Positions 1-8,114 of a stretch of 60,997 bases of DNA are shown piece after piece (the stretch's first letter is position 1; the number at the start of each line of letters is the position of its first letter). Below the pieces are notes generated by a model. It was not told the origin of the DNA. It did no database searches and was given only the letters and a program-made list of their open reading frames with translations. This DNA comes from an uncultured Catenibacillus sp. (GTDB taxonomy: Bacteria; Bacillota; Clostridia; Lachnospirales; Lachnospiraceae), in the NCBI GenBank assembly GCA_934339005.1, contig CAKRHR010000013.1:1-60997 (forward strand), written 5' to 3'. The position numbers and the translations under genes were made by a program.

Positions 1-9
1 TATAAAACA

Positions 10-34
10 AGCGGGTATCAATTTGATACCCGCT
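10..34 (-). terminator. Terminator of the isomerase gene
   Basis: Perfect 11-base arms (AGCGGGTATCA at 10-20, TGATACCCGCT at 24-34) with a 3-base loop. On the minus strand the hairpin is followed by TTGTTTTATA, a fair U-tract. It lies 27 bases past the stop of the isomerase/epimerase gene, so it probably ends the AraC-isomerase transcript. Confidence 0.85.
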
Positions 35-61
35 AATGTTTCATTTGGTTATACCCAAAAT

Positions 62-991
62 TCAGAAAGAACCAAATTTTTTAAATCCTTCCATGCTCTT
101 TTTTATACTGTCAATCTGTGTTGGCATTCGTGTTGCATCCTGTTCCAGAATAATATATTTTGCATCTGTATACTCATTTGCTGCATCAATGATTGACTGA
201 ATTGGCATAATGCCTGTACCAATTTCTGTAAATGATGTCTGGCGGCGTCTTCTGTATTCAGCTTCTGCCTCGTCTTTTGAAATAATACTCTTGCCACCGT
301 TTTTAGCATAACTGCTGTTACCATTCATACCAACGATTTCACCCGGTTTCATTTCACGGTCTTCTGGTGTCAGACCAATCAGATTGATTTCCTGAAGGCT
401 ATCCCATGCGAAGTCTTTTTGATGAATCAATTTAATACGTTTACCAAACTTCTTTATCATCTCTACAGGATTTTTTGCGCCGCGCATCGTCCAGAAAGTA
501 TCTAATTCAAAAGAAAGATAGTCCGGATCTGTATTGTCATACAGATGTTCCATAATTGTTTTTCCATTGAATGTTCGATATTCAAATTCATGATTGTGAT
601 AAATAAAAGTCAGACCTTCTTCATGTAATTTTTTTCCAATTGCATTAAACTGCTCACATTGTTGCATCAGATCATCATACGTTGAAAACTGCCCCATCGG
701 GTTGACAATATTGTGATTACCTACAATGTGGTTGTACTCAGCCACTTTATCAAGATCAGCCTTTTCCAGAGGGAAAATATGTGTGCTGATGACTTTCGTA
801 CCAAATTGGTCTAACGTTTCTTTAAGCTGCCCGGCTGGAATGCCAAAGCCACAACCAGGATCATTAATTGCATTATGGTTACATGTCTCAATATATTTAT
901 ATCCAAGTTCACCCACTTTTTTTACTGTGTCAATAGCATCTTTTGCCATCTCATCACGCACTGAATAAAGAATCAAACCTACCTTCAACAT
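62..991 (-). CDS. Sugar phosphate isomerase/epimerase (xylose-isomerase-like TIM barrel)
   Basis: A 309-residue AP-endonuclease-2/xylose-isomerase-like TIM barrel. Family landmarks are visible: ETCNHN near 35-40, STHIFP near 69-74, YHNHEFEY at 131-138, FELDTFW at 161-167, LIHQKD at 188-193 and ILEQD at 280-284. The His, Glu and Asp residues in these strands match the usual metal-binding positions. Members act on keto-sugars or sugar acids, or isomerise or epimerise sugar phosphates; the exact substrate cannot be read from sequence. An AAGGAAGGGG ribosome site precedes ATG. It follows the AraC gene (gap 992-1155) on the same strand and is probably co-transcribed with it, which suggests a job in catabolising the sugar taken in by the upstream GH5/ABC operon. 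No signal peptide, so cytoplasmic. Confidence 0.85.
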   Translation of the reverse strand: MLKVGLILYSVRDEMAKDAIDTVKKVGELGYKYIETCNHNAINDPGCGFGIPAGQLKETLDQFGTKVISTHIFPLEKADLDKVAEYNHIVGNHNIVNPMGQFSTYDDLMQQCEQFNAIGKKLHEEGLTFIYHNHEFEYRTFNGKTIMEHLYDNTDPDYLSFELDTFWTMRGAKNPVEMIKKFGKRIKLIHQKDFAWDSLQEINLIGLTPEDREMKPGEIVGMNGNSSYAKNGGKSIISKDEAEAEYRRRRQTSFTEIGTGIMPIQSIIDAANEYTDAKYIILEQDATRMPTQIDSIKKSMEGFKKFGSF

Positions 992-1155
992 ATCACATTA
1001 CCCCTTCCTTTTGCATTAATGTTTCATATACTTTAAATTTTAATTTTTGATGATGTCCCAGAAGTCTTTCAAGTACTGGCATCATTTTGATATTATTATA
1101 AATTATACATAAACATCATGTCTATGGAAGTGGTTGTTCTATATTACGCATATCT

Positions 1156-1992
1156 TTACATTCTATAGTTTTTTCTAAAGCTCGTCGGACTCAATCCTGT
1201 CTCTTTTTTAAATAATTTATTAAATGTACGAATATCATGAAAGCCACACTCTGAGCATATCTCTGTAATTGAAAAACCCTCTGTACGCAAAAGCCATTTT
1301 GCCTTATCCAGACGAAGATTTTTAATATAATCCTGATATGTGATATTCATGTATTTTTTAAAATAACGTGACAGATATGTCGGGTTAAATCCAACTTCTT
1401 TAGCACATGCTTCAAGTGACAATTCTTCACAGTAATTAAGTGCAATGTAAGACAATATTGCCTTTAATTTTGCCATTTGCCGATTGATTGTCCCTGTCTG
1501 AGTTTTCTTTGGCAATCTGCGTTTGGCAAGTACAAGGAATCGATCCATCTGAGTCTTTATAGAAAGCTGCCAGAGTTCCTTCCTTGACGTGTATTCTTCA
1601 TAGATATTCTCAATGATTTCATTCATCTCATCCCGTATATCTTTTTCCCAGTGACTGCTGTCACCGTCAATATGTTCAAGAATCATGTCCACATCCAGAA
1701 AAATTCTGTTTTTACCGTCCCAGATGCCCAAAAGTCCAGGTTCAATCAACATAGCAATGCGCATACGGTCATCTGAGCCACCAGCAATACTATGATTTAT
1801 AAACGGTGGAATCACCCATATATCACCTGCAAAAAGTGTCAGTTCTTCATTCTCAATTGTAATCTTTTGTGTACCCTGACATACTTTAATTACTTCAAGT
1901 TCACTGTGACAGTGATTCATAAATGTTTCTTCATGCATTATGGCACATTTACATGTAAAAGCCCCACGAAGCATTTCGTTTGTGTATTTCAC
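1156..1992 (-). CDS. AraC-family transcriptional regulator with N-terminal cupin
   Basis: 278 residues. The N-terminal half is a cupin-like sugar-sensing domain (HSELEVIKVCQGTQKI, then the turn GDIWVIPPFINHSI). The C-terminal ~100 residues form the double AraC helix-turn-helix (LSLEACAKEVGFNPTYLSRYF, then SITEICSECGFHDIRTFNKLF, ending TGLSPTSFR). The start is GTG, chosen because GGAG lies 7 bases upstream and no better in-frame ATG is near. A promoter is visible at 2050-2077, and a palindrome at 2143-2169 lies about 65 bases upstream of the -35 box. It is placed between the GH5/ABC operon and the isomerase and is probably the local regulator of this glycan locus; activator or repressor role is inference. 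Confidence 0.9.
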   Translation of the reverse strand: MKYTNEMLRGAFTCKCAIMHEETFMNHCHSELEVIKVCQGTQKITIENEELTLFAGDIWVIPPFINHSIAGGSDDRMRIAMLIEPGLLGIWDGKNRIFLDVDMILEHIDGDSSHWEKDIRDEMNEIIENIYEEYTSRKELWQLSIKTQMDRFLVLAKRRLPKKTQTGTINRQMAKLKAILSYIALNYCEELSLEACAKEVGFNPTYLSRYFKKYMNITYQDYIKNLRLDKAKWLLRTEGFSITEICSECGFHDIRTFNKLFKKETGLSPTSFRKNYRM

Positions 1993-2049
1993 GAAAATCT
2001 CCTGCCTTTACTGATTTTCAATTTTAATCTTCTCAATTGATTTATTTTC

Positions 2050-2077
2050 ATTATACGTTTTTTATTTTTTATGTCCA
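2050..2077 (-). promoter_or_regulatory. Sigma-70-type promoter for the AraC gene
   Basis: On the minus strand TGGACA (2072-2077) and TATAAT (2050-2055) are separated by 16 bases. The 5' leader to the GTG start would be about 50 bases. The -10 box is perfect and the -35 box has 5 of 6 matches. Confidence 0.6.
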
Positions 2078-2142
2078 CTTTTTTATTGAAGTATGAAGTA
2101 ATCAATTGCAAAATTAAATTTCACCCTCCTATGGAATAATAC

Positions 2143-2169
2143 AAGTGTCAAAAGTAATTTTTGTCACTT
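2143..2169. promoter_or_regulatory. Palindromic operator candidate (GTGTCAAAA type)
   Basis: Arms AAGTGTCAAAA (2143-2153) and TTTTGTCACTT (2159-2169) are inverted repeats with one mismatch and a 5-base spacer. Related palindromes lie upstream of the GH78 gene (20671-20742) and the GH3 gene (38599-38618), so this is likely a shared regulator site. There is no U-tract next to it, which argues against a terminator. Confidence 0.5.
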
Positions 2170-2189
2170 ATTGCCGCCAAACAATAAAA

Positions 2190-2231
2190 ATACTGCAGCC
2201 ATGATGCATTATTCAACCATAGCTGCAGTAC
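2190..2231 (-). terminator. Terminator after the binding-protein gene
   Basis: Arms around ACTGCAGC (2192-2199) and GCTGCAGT (2222-2229) form a stem. The minus-strand transcript continues into TTTTTATTG after the second arm. It sits about 40 bases beyond the stop of the solute-binding gene and separates the GH5/ABC operon from the AraC gene. Confidence 0.75.
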
Positions 2232-2269
2232 TTTATAAAAATTTTATGGTAGGAAACAATATTAAATAA

Positions 2270-3823
2270 TTACTGTGCCAGATATGCATCTAACTGTGAC
2301 TGGATTTCATCCAGATACTCCTGCAAACCTGCTGTATAAAGTTTATCAATATATGCCTGATAGCTTTCATCATCGCCAAGTCCGCAGGCAATTGTAGCAT
2401 TGTATTCACCGTATACATTCTGAAGCTGTGTATCAATCGTTGATACCTTGCTTAAATCCACAGAAAATCCATATAATGGAGAATAATTCCAACTTGAAGT
2501 ATCAATATTTTTATTATCTATACCAATTTCTGCTTCTGCCTCTGTCAGAGGTAATAAGAACTGATTACCGAAAATTCCCTGTGTATTAGGTTTATATGCT
2601 GCATTTTCTGAAAATTCTATATTTCCGTCCGAATTTAATGTGTAATCACTGCCTTCAATACCATAAGACACTAATGTTTTTACTTCTTCATCCGTATAGC
2701 ATAAATTTAATAATTTCGCTGCGGCTTCCGGCTCAGTAGCACTTACAGGGATTGCCATTGTCAAAATTGTAGCTACACCTGTCGTAATACATCCATCTGT
2801 TAATTTCACTTTTGTAAGTGGTTCTCCTGCACCGGCATCTGTTGCATTAACACGTGATGGACTGCCTCCAAGGAAAAATGAGAATACCGATTTATCTGAA
2901 GTTGGATCATCTTCTCTGATTGGTGCATCCTTATCAATATATCCTGCTGCATACCATTCATTTAATCGTTTGATTGTATCTTTATATTCGTCTGTTTCAA
3001 ACAAAGATACAACTTTTGTTGCATCCGTTTCAACCATGACTGCTGCCATATTTGTACCTAGTGAGTCATATGTATGTCCATTAAGAAGTACCCCCGCAGA
3101 ACCAATTAAATTTTGACCTGCTGTTGCCAGGCACTTAAGATCTGGTCTTGCTTCATGTACCTTTTTAAAAACCTCTGTAATATCATCCGCATCTTTAATG
3201 CTGTCCGGATCAATGCCCACTTCATCAAGGACAGATGTCCTGCATTCCCAATACAAATCATTTCTCTGGTCATTATAAATCGGAATTGCATAGGTTGTAC
3301 CATTCAACTGTGTTGCTTTTAAGTATTCTGCCGGTACAGTTTCAAGCAATTCCGGTGCATATTCTGCAAGCAAATCATCTAATGGCATTAACTGATTTTT
3401 TGAAACCATCTGTGCATATGAACCTGCTGCTGCAGGGAATGTTGTAATCAAATCAATTTTTGTACCTGCACCGACTTCCATCGCCATCTGAGTCAGATAT
3501 GTGCCCATTTCAAGCACTTCCAGATCTACTTTGACATTGATTTTCTTTAATGTAATCTCATTTAATTTTTCTTCGACAGCATCTATCCCTTCCGGTGTTG
3601 CAGTGCCACCTGCATTCCACATATACCATGTAACTTCTGCAGGGTCTTCTTCCCATTCACCATCAGTGCCATCTTCTGCATTTGTGTCATCTGCAGTATC
3701 GTTTGCCTGAGTATCATTTGCCGCATCCTGATTACCTTTGCCGTTTTCAGAATTGCCGCAGGCTGCCATGGACACCGCCATTGTCCCCGCCATCAATAAA
3801 GCAATAATTCTTTTTGTTTTCAT
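2270..3823 (-). CDS. Extracellular solute-binding lipoprotein of a CUT1 sugar ABC transporter (YtcQ/LplA-like)
   Basis: About 517 residues. It begins with a lipoprotein signal peptide (MKTKRIIALL..., cleavage before Cys22 in MAAC) and an Asp/Asn-rich linker. The rest is an extracellular solute-binding protein of family 1, large type (about 500 residues, as in YtcQ/LplA). The start at 3823 is preferred over an upstream in-frame ATG at 3847 because AGAGGAGG lies 8 bases before it. It would be anchored outside the membrane and deliver an oligosaccharide to the two permeases encoded just upstream. The ligand is unknown; the neighbouring GH5 enzyme points to a beta-glucan-like or mannan-like oligosaccharide. 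Gene order GH5-permease-permease-binding protein ends with the terminator at 2190-2231. Confidence 0.92.
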   Translation of the reverse strand: MKTKRIIALLMAGTMAVSMAACGNSENGKGNQDAANDTQANDTADDTNAEDGTDGEWEEDPAEVTWYMWNAGGTATPEGIDAVEEKLNEITLKKINVKVDLEVLEMGTYLTQMAMEVGAGTKIDLITTFPAAAGSYAQMVSKNQLMPLDDLLAEYAPELLETVPAEYLKATQLNGTTYAIPIYNDQRNDLYWECRTSVLDEVGIDPDSIKDADDITEVFKKVHEARPDLKCLATAGQNLIGSAGVLLNGHTYDSLGTNMAAVMVETDATKVVSLFETDEYKDTIKRLNEWYAAGYIDKDAPIREDDPTSDKSVFSFFLGGSPSRVNATDAGAGEPLTKVKLTDGCITTGVATILTMAIPVSATEPEAAAKLLNLCYTDEEVKTLVSYGIEGSDYTLNSDGNIEFSENAAYKPNTQGIFGNQFLLPLTEAEAEIGIDNKNIDTSSWNYSPLYGFSVDLSKVSTIDTQLQNVYGEYNATIACGLGDDESYQAYIDKLYTAGLQEYLDEIQSQLDAYLAQ

Positions 3824-3887
3824 ACAAAATCCTCCTCTTTTTTGCATAAAATAATCTTATATTTATCATAAAATAATTTTTTCAGTG

Positions 3888-4784
3888 TTATTCTTTCACA
3901 GCGCCAAGTGCAATACCTTTGACAAAATATTTCTGGAAGAATGGGTATAATGCCAGAATCGGAATAACACCGATCACTGCCATCGCCATTCGTATACTTG
4001 TACTTGGCAGACTTTCTGTCACCGTTGCTGCCGAACCCATAGACTGCAAGGCCTTTGCATTACTCAGGATATTATTTAATAACTGCTGCAAACTGAATAA
4101 TCTGGAGTCTGAAATATAGTACAGACCATTTGTCCAGTCATTCCAGTAACCAAGGGCTGCCATCAGACCGACCGTTGCCATAATCGGTGTTGTCAATGGC
4201 ATAATCACCTTGAAGAATGTATACCATTCTCCTGCGCCATCAATCTTTGCCGCTTCAATCAATGCCGGATGAATCGTTGTCTGCATATTACTCTTGACAA
4301 GCATAATCTGGAAACCATTCATCAAAAGTGTTGGTATCAACAAAGCAAAAAATGAATTTTTCAAATGGAAAATCTGCGTCCACATAATATATGAAGGTAC
4401 AAGACCACCATTAAAAAGCATTGTAAAGAACACATAAAATGTCATCACTTTACGATGATTATAATCTTTTCTGGACAACACATAGCCTACCAAAGACGTC
4501 ATAAACAAATTAACTATCGTACCAATCAGTGTCACAAGGATTGTAATACCATATGACCTTAAGATCTGACTCAGATTGGATTTAAATAAATACGTATATG
4601 CATAGACACTCCACTGTTTTGGGAAGAAGGAATATCCATTTTGAAGCAGCGTCTGTTCATCCGTAAATGAAGCCACTACCAAAAGTATGAATGGTAAAAT
4701 CGCGCATAATGACACAATAATCAAAACGATATGTGCAATCACCTGAAAAATCTTCTCGCCTCTGCCTTTTACACCTGATTCCAT
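3888..4784 (-). CDS. Carbohydrate ABC transporter permease (LplC/YtcP type)
   Basis: 298 residues with six predicted membrane helices. The MalG-type EAA loop is visible (ALIEAAKIDGAGEW, then PL near residues 190-212). The C-terminus ends in FVKGIALGAVKE, typical of YtcP/LplC proteins. It forms the transport channel with the permease encoded at 4796-6160, only 11 bases away, and uses the binding lipoprotein encoded downstream. AGGAGG precedes ATG by 7 bases. No ATPase is encoded nearby; the family normally borrows a shared MsmX-like ATPase. Confidence 0.93.
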   Translation of the reverse strand: MESGVKGRGEKIFQVIAHIVLIIVSLCAILPFILLVVASFTDEQTLLQNGYSFFPKQWSVYAYTYLFKSNLSQILRSYGITILVTLIGTIVNLFMTSLVGYVLSRKDYNHRKVMTFYVFFTMLFNGGLVPSYIMWTQIFHLKNSFFALLIPTLLMNGFQIMLVKSNMQTTIHPALIEAAKIDGAGEWYTFFKVIMPLTTPIMATVGLMAALGYWNDWTNGLYYISDSRLFSLQQLLNNILSNAKALQSMGSAATVTESLPSTSIRMAMAVIGVIPILALYPFFQKYFVKGIALGAVKE

Positions 4785-4795
4785 ACTTCCACCTC

Positions 4796-6160
4796 CTAAA
4801 ACATTGCGTTCTCGCTGTCAATTTTTCGTATAATCCAGTTTGCAAGAAGAACAACAACAAAACCAACAACAGACTGATACAGACCGGCTGCAGATGACAT
4901 TGACAAACTGTTTTGCTGTAAAAGTGCTCTATATACAAAAGTATCAATCGTTTGTGTTGTCGAATACAACGCACCTGAATTCATTGGTACCTGAAAGAAT
5001 AAACCAAAGTCAGAGAAGAATATTCTTCCAACCTGCATCGTAAATAATGTAATAATCGTCGGTTTTAATAAAGGCATTGTAATTCTGAAAATTCTCTGTC
5101 TTCTTGTCGCACCATCCACGTAAGCCGCCTCATATAAACTTCTGTCAATACCAAGGATAGCCGCCAGATACATAATGGCTGAATAGCCAAGGCCTTTCCA
5201 TATATTTACAAATACTAGGATAAATGGCCAGTATCCGGGAGAATTGTAGAAGTTGATTGTTTTTCCTGCAGACTCTAAGGCTTTAGTCACAAGACCTGCT
5301 TCATTACTTAAAAATGCAAACACAATATATGCAACAATGATAATTGAAATCAACTGTGGCAAAAGTACCGCTGTCTGATAAAACTTCTTCAGCTTTTTAC
5401 TGATAATTTCACTTAAAAACAGACCTACCAGAATTCCCATTGCATTGCCAAGGATAATAAATGCCACATTATACAAAATCGTATTTCGTGTCATTACCCA
5501 TGCATCCGACGTTGAAAACAGATATGCAAAGTTCTTTAATCCAACCCAGGGGCTTTTTATAAATCCCACAGAATAGTCAATATTCTTAAATGCAAGATAT
5601 AGCCCCGCCATTGGGCAGTAGTTATTGATAAACAAATATAATGCGCCCGGCAAAATCATAATATCCAGCATAGATAATATTTTATTTAAATAAAGAAGCC
5701 ATATCACCCTAACCAATATCAAAATAGTTATAAATGCGCTAATCCATGCACCATAAGATACACCTACTTTTTTAGATTCTGACAATGTACTTTCTATACC
5801 TGATGCAAATAATACATGCAAAATCAACTGCACAAAAGCAATCATACCAATCGCAATACCGCTCAAGCGTATTTTTTTCATTTTCGGAAGTAATATAGCT
5901 GCAATAATACTAAGTACAGAAAGTATAGCGATAGCTATCATTGTCATCTGTGGTGCAACTTCTACCGTCCTGTTTTGTATCATTGTGCCTGATATAAACT
6001 CCATACCACTGATTGTAAATTCCGTTTTTTTATAACGATAATGTGCAAACGGCATGATAAACATTAACAAAGAAATTGCATTGAATAAAATGATATCCAG
6101 CCATATTGTTTGTCCATTTTTTAACTGCTGCCAAAAGGTCTTTTCTTTGATTGCTTTCAT
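4796..6160 (-). CDS. Carbohydrate ABC transporter permease (LplB/YteP type) with extra N-terminal membrane domain
   Basis: About 454 residues, against about 300 for the family; the paralogue at 21697-22632 has 311. The C-terminal ~290 residues are the ordinary permease (LPGALYLFINNYCPM onward, EAA loop SLYEAAYVDGATRRQ, end RKIDSENAMF). The N-terminal ~160 residues are extra, with four likely membrane helices (about 20-42, 71-92, 97-119, 136-158) and a polar loop containing TEFTISGMEFISG. The start at 6160 has AAGGGG 6 bases upstream, better than the ATGs near 6193, and gives a 29-base gap after the GH5 stop. The role of the extra domain is unknown. Confidence 0.88.
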   Translation of the reverse strand: MKAIKEKTFWQQLKNGQTIWLDIILFNAISLLMFIMPFAHYRYKKTEFTISGMEFISGTMIQNRTVEVAPQMTMIAIAILSVLSIIAAILLPKMKKIRLSGIAIGMIAFVQLILHVLFASGIESTLSESKKVGVSYGAWISAFITILILVRVIWLLYLNKILSMLDIMILPGALYLFINNYCPMAGLYLAFKNIDYSVGFIKSPWVGLKNFAYLFSTSDAWVMTRNTILYNVAFIILGNAMGILVGLFLSEIISKKLKKFYQTAVLLPQLISIIIVAYIVFAFLSNEAGLVTKALESAGKTINFYNSPGYWPFILVFVNIWKGLGYSAIMYLAAILGIDRSLYEAAYVDGATRRQRIFRITMPLLKPTIITLFTMQVGRIFFSDFGLFFQVPMNSGALYSTTQTIDTFVYRALLQQNSLSMSSAAGLYQSVVGFVVVLLANWIIRKIDSENAMF

Positions 6161-6189
6161 AATACATCCCCTTTTCAACGGAATTTTCA

Positions 6190-7875
6190 TCAATCATATT
6201 TAAATTCTAATGACTTAATACGCACGATGCCTTCATCGACATGCAAATTGATAGTGACTTTTTCATCCGGTTTAATTGTCATAACTGCTGACTTTTCACC
6301 TGCAGATTCATTTTCTAATACACAGCAGCCTACAAGATTACCGTTTTCATAAACAGTCATTTTGCCCTTCTGCTGTACCATATATGTTATCTTGAGCTGA
6401 CACTCACGCATAACCTGATAAACTGTGTAATTTGCATATTCATCCTTGCCAAGTTCAAGTACCAGTGCGTCTAACGGGTCTGCCATTGGCTGCTCACATT
6501 CATAAATGCGAAATTCAGGAAATGGAATTTCATCATCAGATTTATTCCAGACAAGTTTTGTCTTATCTTCCATTCTGAAATTCAGATAATTGCCAAGTTG
6601 CCATCTGCCCTGATAACGACTGCCGTCTTCATTAAAACTGTCATAACCTGCACCCGGCAGTGTAATATCCGGCTGTTTCTTAGTGATGCGTGCATGCTCT
6701 TTATTATGAACACAATTTTTATACTTCATGTTTTCAAGCATTTCATCAAAAATCTTCATGGCACGTTCATAGGATGGTTTTGGACCGCCTTTACAATAAC
6801 TGCGAATGACTTCCCAGTCTTTTGGTAAGTAATAACCAACACAGTTTGTTTCACCCGGCACCTCCATGGCTGTTTTCCAGCACCATAACGAGTAACCAAT
6901 ACCATAATTTTGACAAATGTCAAAAAATACTGCATTATGTACCGGTAGTGAACCACATTCACCAAGCCAAAGCGGAATCTGATACTCATGACATTTAGTA
7001 AGATATGGATACAGTTCTTTAACTTCAGGAGATGCACCATAAATATGAGCTTCCATACACCAGTTATGTCCTTCCGGGTCAAAATCATGGTCGAAAATCT
7101 GATTACCTCTGGCAAAGTTTGAACCTTCGAGAATAATCATATGTTTTTTATCAATTTTACGGATTCTTGCAATACATTCATCATAAAATTTGGATAATAA
7201 TGGAATAGCGCACCATTCTTCTGGCAAACTTACTGGTTCATTAAGCAAATCATATCCGGCAACAATCCAACGCTCACCATATCGTCTGGCAATTTCCTCC
7301 CACAAAATAATGGCACGTTCCCAACTCTCATCATCATAAAAAAGCTGTGGAAAATTATTGCTGAGTGAATCACCGCAGCAGCCACATGCGCCACCAGGTG
7401 CAGCATGCATGTCTAAAACGGCATAAACACTGTATTTTTCACACCAATCCAGTACTTTTCTTAATCGTTCAAATTCTTCTTCGTTGAAATGAATACCTGG
7501 TTCTTCGTAGAGTAATGCATTTGCATTCAATACAAGTCGAACTGTATTAAATCCAACCTCACGCATTGCCTTAATATCGTCTTCACCAAGATGATTTTCT
7601 TCCCAGCGTTTCCAGAAACCTTTAAGATACTCTGAACCACAAAGTTCATAAATCACCTGACTTACTGTACGACGTCTGTCCCATCTCTGCGGTGTCCCCT
7701 GAAAGAGTACCTGCAAAGGTCGCTGTGGTGCACCTATCATAAATCCTTCTGGGTTCATCCAGTTTCCGGCACCATAACCATTCATAACAACCTGCTCGCC
7801 ATCACCGTTTACAACCCGCATGCCATCAGCACGTAAAAAACCTTTTACTCTTGAATTATCCGTTGATAAACTCAT
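6190..7875 (-). CDS. Glycoside hydrolase family 5 enzyme (cytoplasmic beta-glycosidase/glucanase-like)
   Basis: 561 residues. A GH5 barrel occupies about 15-380: the opening NGYGAGNWMNPEGF, VLDMHAAPG near 153-161, the acid/base Glu213 in DLLNEP and the nucleophile Glu306 in WLGECGS. The C-terminal ~150 residues look like a beta-sandwich accessory domain (LNFRMEDKTKLVWN ... VDEGIVRIKSLEFKYD) of carbohydrate-binding type. No signal peptide is seen, so it probably trims imported oligosaccharides inside the cell. It is the first gene of the operon leading to the permeases and binding lipoprotein. A GGGAGGG ribosome site precedes ATG. Substrate (beta-glucan, glucomannan or other) cannot be fixed. 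Confidence 0.88.
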   Translation of the reverse strand: MSLSTDNSRVKGFLRADGMRVVNGDGEQVVMNGYGAGNWMNPEGFMIGAPQRPLQVLFQGTPQRWDRRRTVSQVIYELCGSEYLKGFWKRWEENHLGEDDIKAMREVGFNTVRLVLNANALLYEEPGIHFNEEEFERLRKVLDWCEKYSVYAVLDMHAAPGGACGCCGDSLSNNFPQLFYDDESWERAIILWEEIARRYGERWIVAGYDLLNEPVSLPEEWCAIPLLSKFYDECIARIRKIDKKHMIILEGSNFARGNQIFDHDFDPEGHNWCMEAHIYGASPEVKELYPYLTKCHEYQIPLWLGECGSLPVHNAVFFDICQNYGIGYSLWCWKTAMEVPGETNCVGYYLPKDWEVIRSYCKGGPKPSYERAMKIFDEMLENMKYKNCVHNKEHARITKKQPDITLPGAGYDSFNEDGSRYQGRWQLGNYLNFRMEDKTKLVWNKSDDEIPFPEFRIYECEQPMADPLDALVLELGKDEYANYTVYQVMRECQLKITYMVQQKGKMTVYENGNLVGCCVLENESAGEKSAVMTIKPDEKVTINLHVDEGIVRIKSLEFKYD

Positions 7876-8068
7876 TTACTTTTCCCTCCCGATTCATTTT
7901 GTAATATAAATATATCTATTTTCTGGCAGCTTGACATTTCAATTTATGTTCAAAATTACCTTGTTTTCTTCATTTTATTATTTTATATCGTGCAAACTTA
8001 CATATTTTATATATATTTATATCATTTTTTTGACATCTGCTATTTTGATGTTTCACTGTATCAAAAAA

Positions 8069-8095
8069 GACATATACCTTCGTTTGATATATGTC
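8069..8095 (-). terminator. Terminator of the AraC-GH39 gene
   Basis: GACATATA (8069-8076) and TATATGTC (8088-8095) form an 8-base stem. On the minus strand it is followed by TTTTTTGATAC. It lies 20 bases past the stop of the AraC-GH39 gene and separates it from the GH5 operon. The rest of 7876-8114 is AT-rich leader DNA with no convincing promoter. Confidence 0.75.
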
Positions 8096-8114
8096 CTTTT
8101 CTGCTTTATCTTAT

